This document shows positions 34,008 to 42,898 of a DNA stretch of 64,000 nt, piece after piece. Each line of letters begins with the position of its first letter. Positions within the stretch are counted from its first letter, which is position 1. Source of the DNA: Brevibacillus daliensis (GTDB taxonomy: Bacteria; Bacillota; Bacilli; Brevibacillales; Brevibacillaceae); the NCBI RefSeq assembly GCF_021245735.1, contig NZ_JAJISB010000010.1:1-64000 (forward strand), given 5' to 3'. The position numbers and the translations under genes are program-made. The notes under the pieces were generated by a model, which saw nothing but the letters and a program-made list of their open reading frames with translations, searched no databases and was not told the DNA's origin.

Positions 34008-37000
34008 TTAGTTATGCATTTGTTTCTTTCTAATGACCAACAAGGCTAAACCAGTCAGAATAAAGCCAAGTCCAGCCAGTTGAAGAGGAAGATGGCTCTC
34101 TTCTCCTGTCTTAGGAAGCACATTAGAACGTGAGTTTTCTTCTGCTTTCACATTCTTCGTTGCTACCTTTTGATCCCCATTTGTATTGCCTTTATTTCCA
34201 GTAGCCCCTTTTACACCGTTATTATCTGTGACTTCACCTGAACCGTTTGCAGGTGGTACTGGTGTATTTGGATTAACTGGATCTACCGGATTAGTTGGAT
34301 TTGTTGGGTTTGTTGGATCTACCGGATTTGTCGGATCTGTCGGATCTTTTGGATCTTTTGGATCTTTCGGGTCTTTCGGGTCTCGATCATCTGGCTTGTC
34401 CGAATCATCATCATCATCATCGTCATCATCATCGTCTCCTCCCCCGCCAGTTGCAGGTACACGAGAGTTTTCTATAGTTACTGTTGTCTCTTGTCCACCG
34501 ACAACTTCAAACTTTGTTAACTTTGTCATAACTTCATAACCACTTGGTGCTGAGGTTTCCTCAAAATAGTACGTTCCTGGTTTGAGGTCTAAAACAAGAA
34601 GTTCCCCGTTTTTATCCGTACTTAGATTTGCCAATTCCTTACCTGCTTTGTCTGTAACAGGTTTCTTATTAGCGTCTAAAATACTGAATTTGGCTCCAGC
34701 AAGCTTGTTATCTGGATGATTCTTTTCAATCTTTGTCAGCTTTACTGATCCTGTTTCAGGTCCAGGAAGCAACTGATTGGTAAATTCAACTTCTAGTTGT
34801 TCTTTCTCCTTTAATTCAAACGTCAACGGATCCTTCGAGAGGACATACCCCGCTGGTGCCTTCGTCTCTACAAATTGATAGCTTCCAGGCTTCAGTTTAT
34901 TGACCAGTATGATACCGTCCTGATCAGTTGTTAATCCGCTTTGGATTACGTTACCTTTCGCATCTCTTAATTCGAATTCTGCACCTGCAAGAGGTTTTCC
35001 ACTATCAGCATCTGTCTTTTTCAATTCGACAGAACCCTCAGGACCTTGAGAACCAGGTAACTGGTTGGTAAATTTAACTTCTAGCTTTCCTTCTTCAACA
35101 ATTTCAAACTTCAACGGAACCTTCTTGAGGACATACCCTGCTGGTGCCTTCGTTTCTACGAATTGATAGTTTCCAGCCTTCAGATTTTCGACCAGTATTA
35201 TACCGTTCTGATCAGTTGTTAATCCGCTTTGGATTACGTTACCTTTCGCATCTCTTAGTTCAAACTCTGCACCTGCAAGAGGTTTTCCATTATGAGCATC
35301 TGTCTTTTTCAGTTCGACTGAACCCACATTAATTTTGTTCGTAACAGTTATAGACTTTTGTGTTGTTTGATCCGAATCAATCGTAAATGGAATCGGAGTG
35401 GAATCCAGCTTATATCCTTTAGGTGCCTTGGTTTCTATTAGTTGATAATTACCAGGCTTTAGATTAGAGAGAAAAATTTTACCATCTACATTCGTCTCTA
35501 TTACAGTCTGCCCCTCTACATCTTTAAATGTTCCTCCATCTTCGAACTGAAGTTTGAAGATAGCACCCATCAATACCTTCGTTACCTCGCCAAAATCAAC
35601 CTTGGTTAATTCTAAATCCCAAATACCTTTTGCATTTGAAACCTTAATTTCTGGTGATTTATCATTGAATGTAATTTTTTTACCATCCAAATATTCACTA
35701 GAGATTAAATAGCCTGATGGAGCTGAAAGTTCTTTTAACACGTACTCGTTATATTTATAGTTTTCGAATACAGCTTCACCATTGTCATCGGTCACTAGTT
35801 TTTTCAGCAAGGTTTGGCCTGTCTTATCATAGAGTCCGAATATAGCCCCCGCCAACGGTACGTTCGTATCTGCATCAACTTTTACGACTTTAATGTTTCC
35901 CTTACCTTTAGCCGCTCCGCCACCTGCTCCAGAAAGGCTGACGATGACACTACTGCCTTCCGAACCATCGACCTCTATAGTGGAAAGACCTTTCAATTTA
36001 GCATCGTTATTAATTTTCTCGCCGTCTTCCGCATTAATAAACGATTGATACTCTAAGATATATGCAGTCTCAATATCTTGTTTAAAAGTCAGCGTAAACG
36101 TATTACCTGTAATGTCTAACGTATATTCTGCTTTATCGACTAAATCACCTTTGGTTAAATCACCATTTTCCGCTACTTTCGTATGATATAGCTTGAAGGA
36201 ATCAGGTAGCAAAAATTGATTCGCTGATAACGTGTCCGTTAATACAGCACCTTTTATATGAGATTGACTAAAGTTAATGTTTACATTCCAGTATGCAAAC
36301 TCTTTGTCTACCCCTGTTCCTTGCTTACCTGTCTTTTTAACAAACTCTCCACCGTGTTTAGGGGAAACAGTAGCCCCTTTTTCAAATACTTTGGTAGAAT
36401 TATCATTATCGATTAATGTCGCATGGTTACTATATACTTTTTCAACAGCTTTACCATTGAGGCTTGTCTTATAGGTAATGCGATACGCGGAGTTAATTGG
36501 TTTTAGAAACTTCAATTCAAAACCGTTTTTACCGTCTTCAAGCTTCGTTTCAACAGAATATTCCTCTTTTGGAACAATTGCTCCAACCTTTACTCCCTCA
36601 TTATCGCCTGTAAGGATTAAATGCTCTACAGTAACGGAATCAGGATCAAATATTTGCTCACCAGTATAGAAATCCCGAACGATAGCTTGGTTCAGCTTAT
36701 GAAGATTATAGTTCACATCGATTGTCCAGGTGATTTCTTTCTTTGTAGCATCATATGAGCCCGTTTTATTACCGTTATCCTTTGTATAACCGTCCGTGTT
36801 AACCGTAGCTGATCTGGTAATCGGTTCAGGAGCCCCGTCCCAGTTAAGTGTAGCTTTATTCTTATAAGTCACCTTTTTGATTTCGGATGGATCATAGAAT
36901 GTAGGATCAAATTGTGTCTTATAAGTGATGGTGTGCTTTGTTGTAACATCTTTTAAAAATGTGATTTTTATTCCCTGTCCATAATCTGGATTAGCTTCCA

Positions 37001-38642
37001 GGGTATAATCCTTATCCTTTTCTAAACCACTAATACTAAAGGTTTCTGGAAGTAGCGTTAATCCTTGATCTGCAAATTCATCTGTGATGACCACATTTTT
37101 CATAGTCTTCTGGTCTTCATTCAGCGTAAGGTACCATGGGATCGTTTTTTTATCAAAATCGATTTTTCCAGCAGTCTTCCAAAAGATCGCTTGTCTAATA
37201 TCACGAGTTGCTTCTTTTTCATGACCAGGAATCTTGACGGTATTCGTAACTGTGTATTTGTCATCAAAGATACGGTCTATAGCTTCTGTTTTATAAATCA
37301 CTTCATAGGCAGCGTTAACATCATTATTAAATTCTAAGGTAAAACCGGTACCGGTTGGGGTGATTGTGTAGTCCGTTCCCTCAACAAGAGGTGTTCCAGT
37401 TTTTTGTTTAGCTTTTCCGCTATCATCAATTGTCATCTCGTATACGCTGAATGAGCCATCTACTAACTTTTGGTGACTGGTGTCAAAAGTATCCTCCAGC
37501 TTCGCATCAGCTTTTCCAATCATCTGTTCGTTATAATTGTACTGAATCGCCCAAGTAATCGTTTGGGTAGCAGGATCATATGCTGGCGATGTTTTATCAA
37601 GTGGTTGACTGTATTTTACTTCTACGCTAGCTGAATCCTCTTGTGGAGTGGGAAGATTACTTCCTGAGACTGTTGCATTATTGGAGTATGTTTCATTCGT
37701 TTTTTGGACAATCTTGGTTGTATATTCCACTCTGTAGGCACTCGTTATATCCCCAAGAGTAAGTTCAAATCCGTCATCAGTTGGATTTATTTGGTAATCT
37801 GTACCTGGAGTAAGCTCTCTCTTTTCGATTACATCTCCGTCTAGTTGAACCTCTAACTCCGTAACTTTAATCGAATCCATATCGATTTCCAGTCCATCTT
37901 TTGGCTGGAATGCATCTGTAAAAACTGCATCTTTAATTGCTTCTTCACCTTTGTTAAAATCAACCGCCCAGCTGATTTCACTAGGATTATATGCTTTATT
38001 AGGATTTCCTGTTTTACCTATCTCACTGTTATCTTTATTTTTGAAATGAACAGGAATCGTTATCTGATCGCCTTCAAAATCAAAAATAATCTCTTGTTTT
38101 GTACTACCTGAAAACTTTTTCTCTTCAAATTCTCTCCATACATAGAAGTAACCCGTTAACTCTGCATCATCATTAATCTCTTCATTAAAGGTAAAGGTAA
38201 CTTGGCCATCTGGAGTTACTTCATACGTTCCAACTTCACCATCCAGATCATCTTCCAAAAGTTGGTCTACCTTAAACTTGTCTGGAAGGTCGAAAGTGAA
38301 TGTCGCGCCAGCTTTATACCCATGACCAGCAGGAAGAGTCCATTCAAAGTCTACTTGGACACGTGAACCCTGGTCTGGACGGACTTCACTAATTAGATTT
38401 CCATCCTTATCCTTCATGACCACGTTGGTAATCAGATTTTCTTTAATTATCTCTGTTGTGTCACCTATGTCTGATTGAGTACCGTCCTCATCACTTTCAA
38501 TCGGATCGACAATCTCCTCCTGAATTGGGAGTACTGAATCAACCAGTTCGTCATTAGCACTAGCAATTGACGAAGGCAACATGAGATTAAACAATAACCC
38601 TACAACTAAGATAAGGGATAGTGTTTTTCTAAGTCCCTTCAT
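34008..38642 (-). CDS. LPxTG-anchored adhesin with collagen-binding and Cna-B domains
   Basis: A 1544-residue cell-wall protein. It starts with a signal peptide (residues 1-29), followed by a variable N-terminal region. Then come at least five collagen-binding-type beta-sandwich repeats, recognised by their similar openings (for example YDPATQTITWAIQYNYNEQ and YDATKKEITWTIDVNYNLH), roughly residues 210-880. Five Cna-B (SpaA prealbumin-like) repeats follow, each with the isopeptide-type signature ExxAPxGY (LKELSAPSGY, LIETKAPKGY, FVETKAPAGY twice, FEETSAPSGY). A run of 11 aspartates and a Pro/Asp/Asn repeat make the wall-spanning stalk. The end has LPKTG, a hydrophobic helix and RKKQMHN. It is followed downstream by no chaperone; the sortase gene lies just upstream on the same strand. 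Confidence 0.93.
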   Translation of the reverse strand: MKGLRKTLSLILVVGLLFNLMLPSSIASANDELVDSVLPIQEEIVDPIESDEDGTQSDIGDTTEIIKENLITNVVMKDKDGNLISEVRPDQGSRVQVDFEWTLPAGHGYKAGATFTFDLPDKFKVDQLLEDDLDGEVGTYEVTPDGQVTFTFNEEINDDAELTGYFYVWREFEEKKFSGSTKQEIIFDFEGDQITIPVHFKNKDNSEIGKTGNPNKAYNPSEISWAVDFNKGEEAIKDAVFTDAFQPKDGLEIDMDSIKVTELEVQLDGDVIEKRELTPGTDYQINPTDDGFELTLGDITSAYRVEYTTKIVQKTNETYSNNATVSGSNLPTPQEDSASVEVKYSQPLDKTSPAYDPATQTITWAIQYNYNEQMIGKADAKLEDTFDTSHQKLVDGSFSVYEMTIDDSGKAKQKTGTPLVEGTDYTITPTGTGFTLEFNNDVNAAYEVIYKTEAIDRIFDDKYTVTNTVKIPGHEKEATRDIRQAIFWKTAGKIDFDKKTIPWYLTLNEDQKTMKNVVITDEFADQGLTLLPETFSISGLEKDKDYTLEANPDYGQGIKITFLKDVTTKHTITYKTQFDPTFYDPSEIKKVTYKNKATLNWDGAPEPITRSATVNTDGYTKDNGNKTGSYDATKKEITWTIDVNYNLHKLNQAIVRDFYTGEQIFDPDSVTVEHLILTGDNEGVKVGAIVPKEEYSVETKLEDGKNGFELKFLKPINSAYRITYKTSLNGKAVEKVYSNHATLIDNDNSTKVFEKGATVSPKHGGEFVKKTGKQGTGVDKEFAYWNVNINFSQSHIKGAVLTDTLSANQFLLPDSFKLYHTKVAENGDLTKGDLVDKAEYTLDITGNTFTLTFKQDIETAYILEYQSFINAEDGEKINNDAKLKGLSTIEVDGSEGSSVIVSLSGAGGGAAKGKGNIKVVKVDADTNVPLAGAIFGLYDKTGQTLLKKLVTDDNGEAVFENYKYNEYVLKELSAPSGYLISSEYLDGKKITFNDKSPEIKVSNAKGIWDLELTKVDFGEVTKVLMGAIFKLQFEDGGTFKDVEGQTVIETNVDGKIFLSNLKPGNYQLIETKAPKGYKLDSTPIPFTIDSDQTTQKSITVTNKINVGSVELKKTDAHNGKPLAGAEFELRDAKGNVIQSGLTTDQNGIILVENLKAGNYQFVETKAPAGYVLKKVPLKFEIVEEGKLEVKFTNQLPGSQGPEGSVELKKTDADSGKPLAGAEFELRDAKGNVIQSGLTTDQDGIILVNKLKPGSYQFVETKAPAGYVLSKDPLTFELKEKEQLEVEFTNQLLPGPETGSVKLTKIEKNHPDNKLAGAKFSILDANKKPVTDKAGKELANLSTDKNGELLVLDLKPGTYYFEETSAPSGYEVMTKLTKFEVVGGQETTVTIENSRVPATGGGGDDDDDDDDDDDSDKPDDRDPKDPKDPKDPKDPTDPTNPVDPTNPTNPTNPVDPVNPNTPVPPANGSGEVTDNNGVKGATGNKGNTNGDQKVATKNVKAEENSRSNVLPKTGEESHLPLQLAGLGFILTGLALLVIRKKQMHN
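34262..34440. repeat. Low-complexity wall-spanning repeat
   Basis: Short tandem units encode Asp runs and DPKDPKDPTDPTNP-type repeats in the adhesin gene. The GGATCTTTT and GGATTTGTT-type units (plus-strand reading) are near-identical and prone to slippage, so length may vary between strains. The open frames on the opposite strand are artefacts of this composition. Confidence 0.8.
34790..35330. repeat. Tandem near-identical Cna-B repeat units
   Basis: Two consecutive Cna-B units are almost identical at DNA and protein level: both encode GKPLAGAEFELRDAKGNVIQ and FVETKAPAGYVL. The higher identity than with the other three units points to a recent internal duplication or gene conversion. Confidence 0.75.
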
Positions 38643-38862
38643 TTTTATCTCTTTCCTCTCATAATTTCATTTTTCTCTATTAAAAAGCTTGAAATGAATG
38701 CCTATAGCTTGATTACAACATTCCCTCCTTACGACCCGTTTTCTTCTAGGCAAGTTGTGTAAAAAGTAATTAGATTTTCTCAACAAAGTTGGCATGATAA
38801 GTAAGACAGATTGAATATACAAGAGTGCGTTGAACATTTTCTGAATATATAAAAAAAACTGC

Positions 38863-39552
38863 TCATCCCCTTTCAGGCGATTGAGCAGCTTCTGAGTCCA
38901 GTATTTTTCCTTTAATGATGAGGCGGTGAGTAGGGTTTTCCATCGGATGACAAGTAACCAAGGTGATTTCTTTATTTTCACCATTCCCCTTCAATACCCA
39001 CACGTCCTCCGGCTTTACATATAATTTTTCTGTAACAATATATTCAAATTGCTGTTCACCGTTATCAACCTCTATTGTATCTCCCATTTTCATTTCATCC
39101 AGCCTATTAAAGTTCCTACCATATGTATAGTTCCGATGCCCAGCAATCGCATAATTCCCCACTTCACCGGCTTTCCCTGTATTTTCAATACTAGCTACTG
39201 TGGTTTTCATATTATGGTCAGTCGCACCATGAAGAATGGGTAGCTGTAAGTCGATTTCATCAATCCTCAAGATTCCTTCCATGTTTTCATAGCCACTGAA
39301 ATCAGACATCGACTTCCGCTCTTGATCAACAGCTTTTTCGCTAGTAACTCCAGCTAGAGCATTTTTCTCAATCTCAATCTCACTATTCGATTGCGAAGTA
39401 TCATTTACGTTTTGAATAATAGTGAAACTTGTTTGCCATTCCTTCACAAGCTCTTGCTGCTTATAATCATAATAGATTTCTGAGAGTTTCGGATAACCAA
39501 TGATAAAAAGTCCTACTACTATAAGCAGTACAGACACGACTTTTCGTTTCAT
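38863..39552 (-). CDS. Class D sortase
   Basis: A 229-residue membrane-anchored transpeptidase: an N-terminal signal-anchor helix (residues 6-23), the catalytic histidine in YAIAGHRNYTYG (about residue 138), the cysteine in ITLVTCHP (about residue 198, TLxTC motif) and the arginine in NPTHRLIIKG. These complete the His-Cys-Arg triad. Its overall length and the short N terminus fit class D enzymes of Bacillales. It probably anchors the LPKTG adhesin encoded 220 bases downstream on the same strand. AGGAATG precedes the ATG. Confidence 0.9.
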   Translation of the reverse strand: MKRKVVSVLLIVVGLFIIGYPKLSEIYYDYKQQELVKEWQTSFTIIQNVNDTSQSNSEIEIEKNALAGVTSEKAVDQERKSMSDFSGYENMEGILRIDEIDLQLPILHGATDHNMKTTVASIENTGKAGEVGNYAIAGHRNYTYGRNFNRLDEMKMGDTIEVDNGEQQFEYIVTEKLYVKPEDVWVLKGNGENKEITLVTCHPMENPTHRLIIKGKILDSEAAQSPERG

Positions 39553-39585
39553 AAGAGGATCATTCCTACCTTTTGAATTACTGTA

Positions 39586-40728
39586 CTACTGACTGCTTTT
39601 CCATTGATAATACCAATCTGTTATTTCCTTACTAGGAGTCACATCCAGCTCCTCTTTACACTTGATCGAAATAAGTTCGAACTGTTTTATCACTTCTAAC
39701 GGGTGATTCAGTGCTGCATAGATGTTCATTAAGCCAAAATAGCCATCTTCCAGATAAGGTAATGTTTCTCGAATCTTTTGATACAGTGAGATAGCTTCTG
39801 TATATTTACCAAGCGAAGTGTAATATTCCGCGATCTCCTTAACATATTTCAACCAAATCAAACGAATGCGCTCCTGCTCATGCTCCGCCCACCAATATCG
39901 ATGTTCTAGCAAAAAATCTCCCGTATATCGTTCCATAATCAACAAGTGTTCTTCTAGTGTCTCCGATGTTACAGGAGGGGCCTGACGCACACTATTTTCC
40001 CATTCTTCAACATCCAGCTTAACCTCTCCCCACACCAACCGATACCCTTCATCCTGGTATTTGATCTTCAAGTCGAGGCCAGATTCTTTCAATATTTTAC
40101 GGATCTGATAGATTGCTGTGTATAATTGTGTGGTTGACCGCTTTGTGTCATATTCTGACCACAATAAATCAATTAGCGTTTCCTTTGTCACCGTTTTATC
40201 TCGAAAATATACCAGATAAGCAAACAACTCCGGTGCTTTTAATGTCCTCCACGGAAAGGTCTGCATATGTCCAGATGTATCAAGATAATGCATGTTCTGC
40301 AAACAACATAGAGTTGCTTGCGTATGAGAAGCGTCAATATTGTTCACTGCATGTTTTTGTGTAGATTCCTCAACTCGTTGCAGTGTCATAGCCAATCTTT
40401 GATGATTTACCGGTTTTAACAAATAGTCGAGTGCATTTAATTCAAATGCCTTCACAGCATAATCCCTATAAGCTGTAACGAAAATAATTTGGAGATGGGG
40501 TTGAATATGTACTAATTGTTCAGCTAATTCGAATCCATCAATCCCTGGCATCTCAATATCCAAAAAAGCCAGGTCAATCGTTTCTTGTTGTACTGCTTTC
40601 AAAGCTTTATATGGATCTTGGAAAGTACCTACCACTTCAAGATTATCTGCAGTTCCTGTTTGTTCTGACAAAAGCTTCTCCATCATTCTCAGAGCAAGTC
40701 GCTCATCATCTACAATGATTGCTTTCAA
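39586..40728 (-). CDS. Response regulator with winged helix and bacterial transcriptional activator (BTAD) domain
   Basis: A cytosolic regulator of about 380 residues. Residues 1-120 are a receiver domain (AIIVDDERLAL; phospho-acceptor Asp in LAFLDIEMPG; Lys in DYLLKPVNH). Residues 150-235 are an OmpR-like winged helix (LKAPELFAYLVYFRDKTVTKETLIDLLW), followed by a BTAD/TPR domain to the end. This is the SARP-like response regulator layout. The start is TTG 40728 after GAGGAG, or GTG 40737. No sensor kinase gene is adjacent, so its kinase must be elsewhere. It precedes the sortase and adhesin genes on the same strand by about 33 bases and probably controls them. Confidence 0.86.
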   Translation of the reverse strand: MKAIIVDDERLALRMMEKLLSEQTGTADNLEVVGTFQDPYKALKAVQQETIDLAFLDIEMPGIDGFELAEQLVHIQPHLQIIFVTAYRDYAVKAFELNALDYLLKPVNHQRLAMTLQRVEESTQKHAVNNIDASHTQATLCCLQNMHYLDTSGHMQTFPWRTLKAPELFAYLVYFRDKTVTKETLIDLLWSEYDTKRSTTQLYTAIYQIRKILKESGLDLKIKYQDEGYRLVWGEVKLDVEEWENSVRQAPPVTSETLEEHLLIMERYTGDFLLEHRYWWAEHEQERIRLIWLKYVKEIAEYYTSLGKYTEAISLYQKIRETLPYLEDGYFGLMNIYAALNHPLEVIKQFELISIKCKEELDVTPSKEITDWYYQWKSSQ

Positions 40729-40842
40729 AGCTTTCACTCCTCAATAGAACTGATTCCCACAAAATAACTATAGTTTATCATACTTTTCTGAATAATATCG
40801 AATATTGTTATGCTATTAATTACTAGGAATTTTGAAGATCGT

Positions 40843-40915
40843 TTTTATCCTGTTTTGGAGAGAAAACCAGCTGGTTTTTTCAAGCTATTGGTTCTGTTTG
40901 TTTCCTAACAAAATT
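40843..40915. repeat. Solo copy of hairpin A arms
   Basis: GAGAAAACCAGCTGGTTTTTTC (about 40859-40880, given as a contiguous palindrome of short arms) and flanks such as TATCCTG and TTGGTTCTGTTTGTTT resemble the two ends of the long hairpin at 15397-15607 joined without the middle. It lies upstream of the response regulator gene. Confidence 0.5.
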
Positions 40916-41065
40916 TTACAAAAGAAGTAATCCTCTGAAGTTTATCCGTCAAAAAAAGAAAGACCTCAGTCTCTCCTTGTTGATCAATCCTGTTATTAAG
41001 TTTCCTTATACAACCGCTGATTTTATTTATCCCTCATCGGCAAAGACTCTCGTACACTTTCTTAC

Positions 41066-41635
41066 TCAACTCACATAATCTTCTTTTAAAATGCTGTATA
41101 TTTCTACATCAATAATCCCTTTGCTTGACCAAAATGTTGCTTGTCTTAACGTCCCTTCCTTGATGAAGCCGTTCTTCAATAAAACCTTTTTAGAAATCTC
41201 ATTGGCAGGCATCACTTCAGCCTGTACTCTGTTAACGTTGACATCCATAAATAAAAAATCTACCAGTATTTTAACCGCTTCAGTAGAAATTCCTTTCCCC
41301 CAATACGATTCCGCTAAAAAGTAGCCGATCGTAACCATGTTTAACTTTTGAACGATATCAAAGGCTTCAATTATTCCAACCAACCTATCGCTTTCGTTAG
41401 CAGCGAATATCCCCCATTTGACTCTCGACTTCTTATTAAAGTCCCTCTCATAATGTCTGATCATGGTTTTTACGATATCTTTTTTATGCTTGGGTATGAT
41501 TCCACAGTATTCAAAAACTTTGTTATTACTATATATCTCATACAATTCCTCAAGGTTGCTATCTTCAATTTTCTTCAGAATCAAATGATCTGATCGCAGT
41601 ATAGGGAACTGCTCAAAAATCACACTTATGTTCAT
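41066..41635 (-). CDS. RimJ/RimL-type GNAT acetyltransferase
   Basis: A 189-residue N-acetyltransferase of the RimJ/RimL branch. It opens with FPILRSDHLILKKIEDSNLEELYEI and has GYFLAESYWGKGISTEAVKILVDFLF (about residue 103) as acetyl-CoA site, and NRVQAEVMPANEISKKVLLKNGF as the usual C-terminal part. Relatives acetylate N termini of ribosomal proteins or detoxify small molecules. It is a single gene; the substrate is not known. Confidence 0.87.
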   Translation of the reverse strand: MNISVIFEQFPILRSDHLILKKIEDSNLEELYEIYSNNKVFEYCGIIPKHKKDIVKTMIRHYERDFNKKSRVKWGIFAANESDRLVGIIEAFDIVQKLNMVTIGYFLAESYWGKGISTEAVKILVDFLFMDVNVNRVQAEVMPANEISKKVLLKNGFIKEGTLRQATFWSSKGIIDVEIYSILKEDYVS

Positions 41636-41711
41636 GTCATCACCAATCCATATCTTCTTTATGCAGGACTCACGCTCCTGCTATCTACTCAGCTTTTGGG
41701 TTTTTTTATTC

Positions 41712-41885
41712 TTACAAAATCTCTGCATTTTTCAATGCATGCTCCCAACTTGGAAAATAAAACAAGGCACTTCTCATCAAATCAGGATCGTTTTGCTTCA
41801 CTTGTTTTTTGCTAATCGAGATTCCGTTTGTATGTAGCTGTTTGATACGGCTAATTACTTCATCAGCTTTCAGAGGCATTTCCAT
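41712..41885 (-). CDS. Mini-protein with homing-endonuclease-associated repeat
   Basis: A 57-residue protein that seems to be one unit of the repeat found beside HNH and homing endonucleases: ADEVISRIKQLHTNGISISKKQVKQNDPDLMRSALFYFPSWEHALKNA. In larger proteins several such units bind DNA. Here just one unit is present with its own ribosome site (AAAGGTG, eight bases before ATG 41885). It could be a stand-alone DNA-binding peptide or the remnant of a longer gene. Confidence 0.6.
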   Translation of the reverse strand: MEMPLKADEVISRIKQLHTNGISISKKQVKQNDPDLMRSALFYFPSWEHALKNAEIL

Positions 41886-42008
41886 TGGATACACACCTTT
41901 CTAAAACTATCATATTCCATATTTTTCACATAAACGTATATCTTTATGCCTCTGGCAGTTGAAGATAAGTCTGAATCCATGTCCACCTCGATCCCCTGAA
42001 AGTATCAG

Positions 42009-42749
42009 TTACTCATCAAATAAATCATTGAAAACTCTTTTTCTGTCTTCCAGAAAACGTTTGGTAATGATGTAATGCAACGTATCCTCATACTGAATTT
42101 CCTCAATTGCTTGAGCATCGAAGTTCAAAATTTGTGCGTCCTGATAACCAAGTAAGATAGGTGAATGTGTAGCAATGATAAACTGAGCATCGCTTTCTAG
42201 CTGTTTAATGACTCGCATCAATGCCAATTGCCTTGCAGGTGAAAGAGCAGCTTCCGGTTCGTCCAATAAGTATATTGCTTTTTTCCCAAAGCGATGATTA
42301 AAAAGAGAGAGAAACGCTTCCCCATGCGATTGTTGATGCAAAGAACGACCGCCATAGTATTTTAGGCTTCCTGGTAATGTGTCCAGATGAGATGCAAAAT
42401 GATAGAATGTCTCCGCCCTCAGAAAAAAGCCATTCGTGATTTTGGGCATCCATGAAAGCCGAATATTCTCCCCCAGAGCGGAATGAGAAGAATCTACCTC
42501 ATAGAAATTATTTTTTCCTCCTCCAGCCGTATTAAAGCCGCATTGGTAGGCAATTGCTTCAAGAATTGTCGATTTTCCCGACCCGTTTTCCCCAACAAAA
42601 AAAGTGACGTTTGTTCGAAACGAAATGCTATCTAAATTTTTTACGACAGGAATGGAAAAGGGAAATTCATCTGAATTCTTGCTTTCACTTCTCAGAATCT
42701 CAAGACCTCGTAAATACAATGAACTCAACTCCAAAGATATTTTTTCCAT
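42009..42749 (-). CDS. AAA/ABC-type ATPase (AAA_15/AAA_21 like)
   Basis: A 246-residue ATPase related to SMC/RecF/OLD nucleotide-binding domains. Walker A is VGENGSGKST (about residue 56), the signature-like region is LHQQSHGEAFL (about residue 134), Walker B IYLLDEPEAALSP (about residue 156), and the His switch IIATHSPILLG. No coiled coil or nuclease domain is attached. It has no clear ribosome site before ATG 42749. Such compact proteins are widespread in Firmicutes and of unclear function; some serve in phage defence with a partner, but none is seen here. Confidence 0.82.
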   Translation of the reverse strand: MEKISLELSSLYLRGLEILRSESKNSDEFPFSIPVVKNLDSISFRTNVTFFVGENGSGKSTILEAIAYQCGFNTAGGGKNNFYEVDSSHSALGENIRLSWMPKITNGFFLRAETFYHFASHLDTLPGSLKYYGGRSLHQQSHGEAFLSLFNHRFGKKAIYLLDEPEAALSPARQLALMRVIKQLESDAQFIIATHSPILLGYQDAQILNFDAQAIEEIQYEDTLHYIITKRFLEDRKRVFNDLFDE

Positions 42750-42859
42750 AATTTAGTTACTAACTTATACTAAGATATCCTTTCTTTGGGAATTTTTCAA
42801 ACCTTCCTTTCGTCTAAAACACAATTGTCTATCAATTGAGGCAAGGAAATTCCACAAGA

Positions 42860-42886
42860 AAAAGAGGGGGTTATCGCCCCTCTTTT
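42860..42886 (-). terminator. Terminator of the dihydroxyacetone kinase gene
   Basis: AAGAGGGGCG and the complementary CCCCCTCTT arms on minus are followed by TTTTCTT. It begins about 13 bases past the stop codon at 42899. Confidence 0.8.
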
Positions 42887-42898
42887 CCCAAATTCAAT

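Noticed and set aside
34186-34539. Open frame on plus inside the adhesin gene (Gly/Phe-rich repeats)
   Set aside because: It is the complement of the Asp/Pro/Asn repeats of the adhesin; there is no ribosome site.
38667-38984. Open frame of 105 codons on minus after the sortase
   Set aside because: It overlaps the 3' end of the sortase gene in another frame, has no ribosome site and a composition unlike a protein.
42009-42749. AAA ATPase as part of a phage-defence pair
   Set aside because: No partner nuclease, reverse transcriptase or toxin gene is next to it; neighbours are a repeat mini-gene and the kinase, so no system can be claimed.
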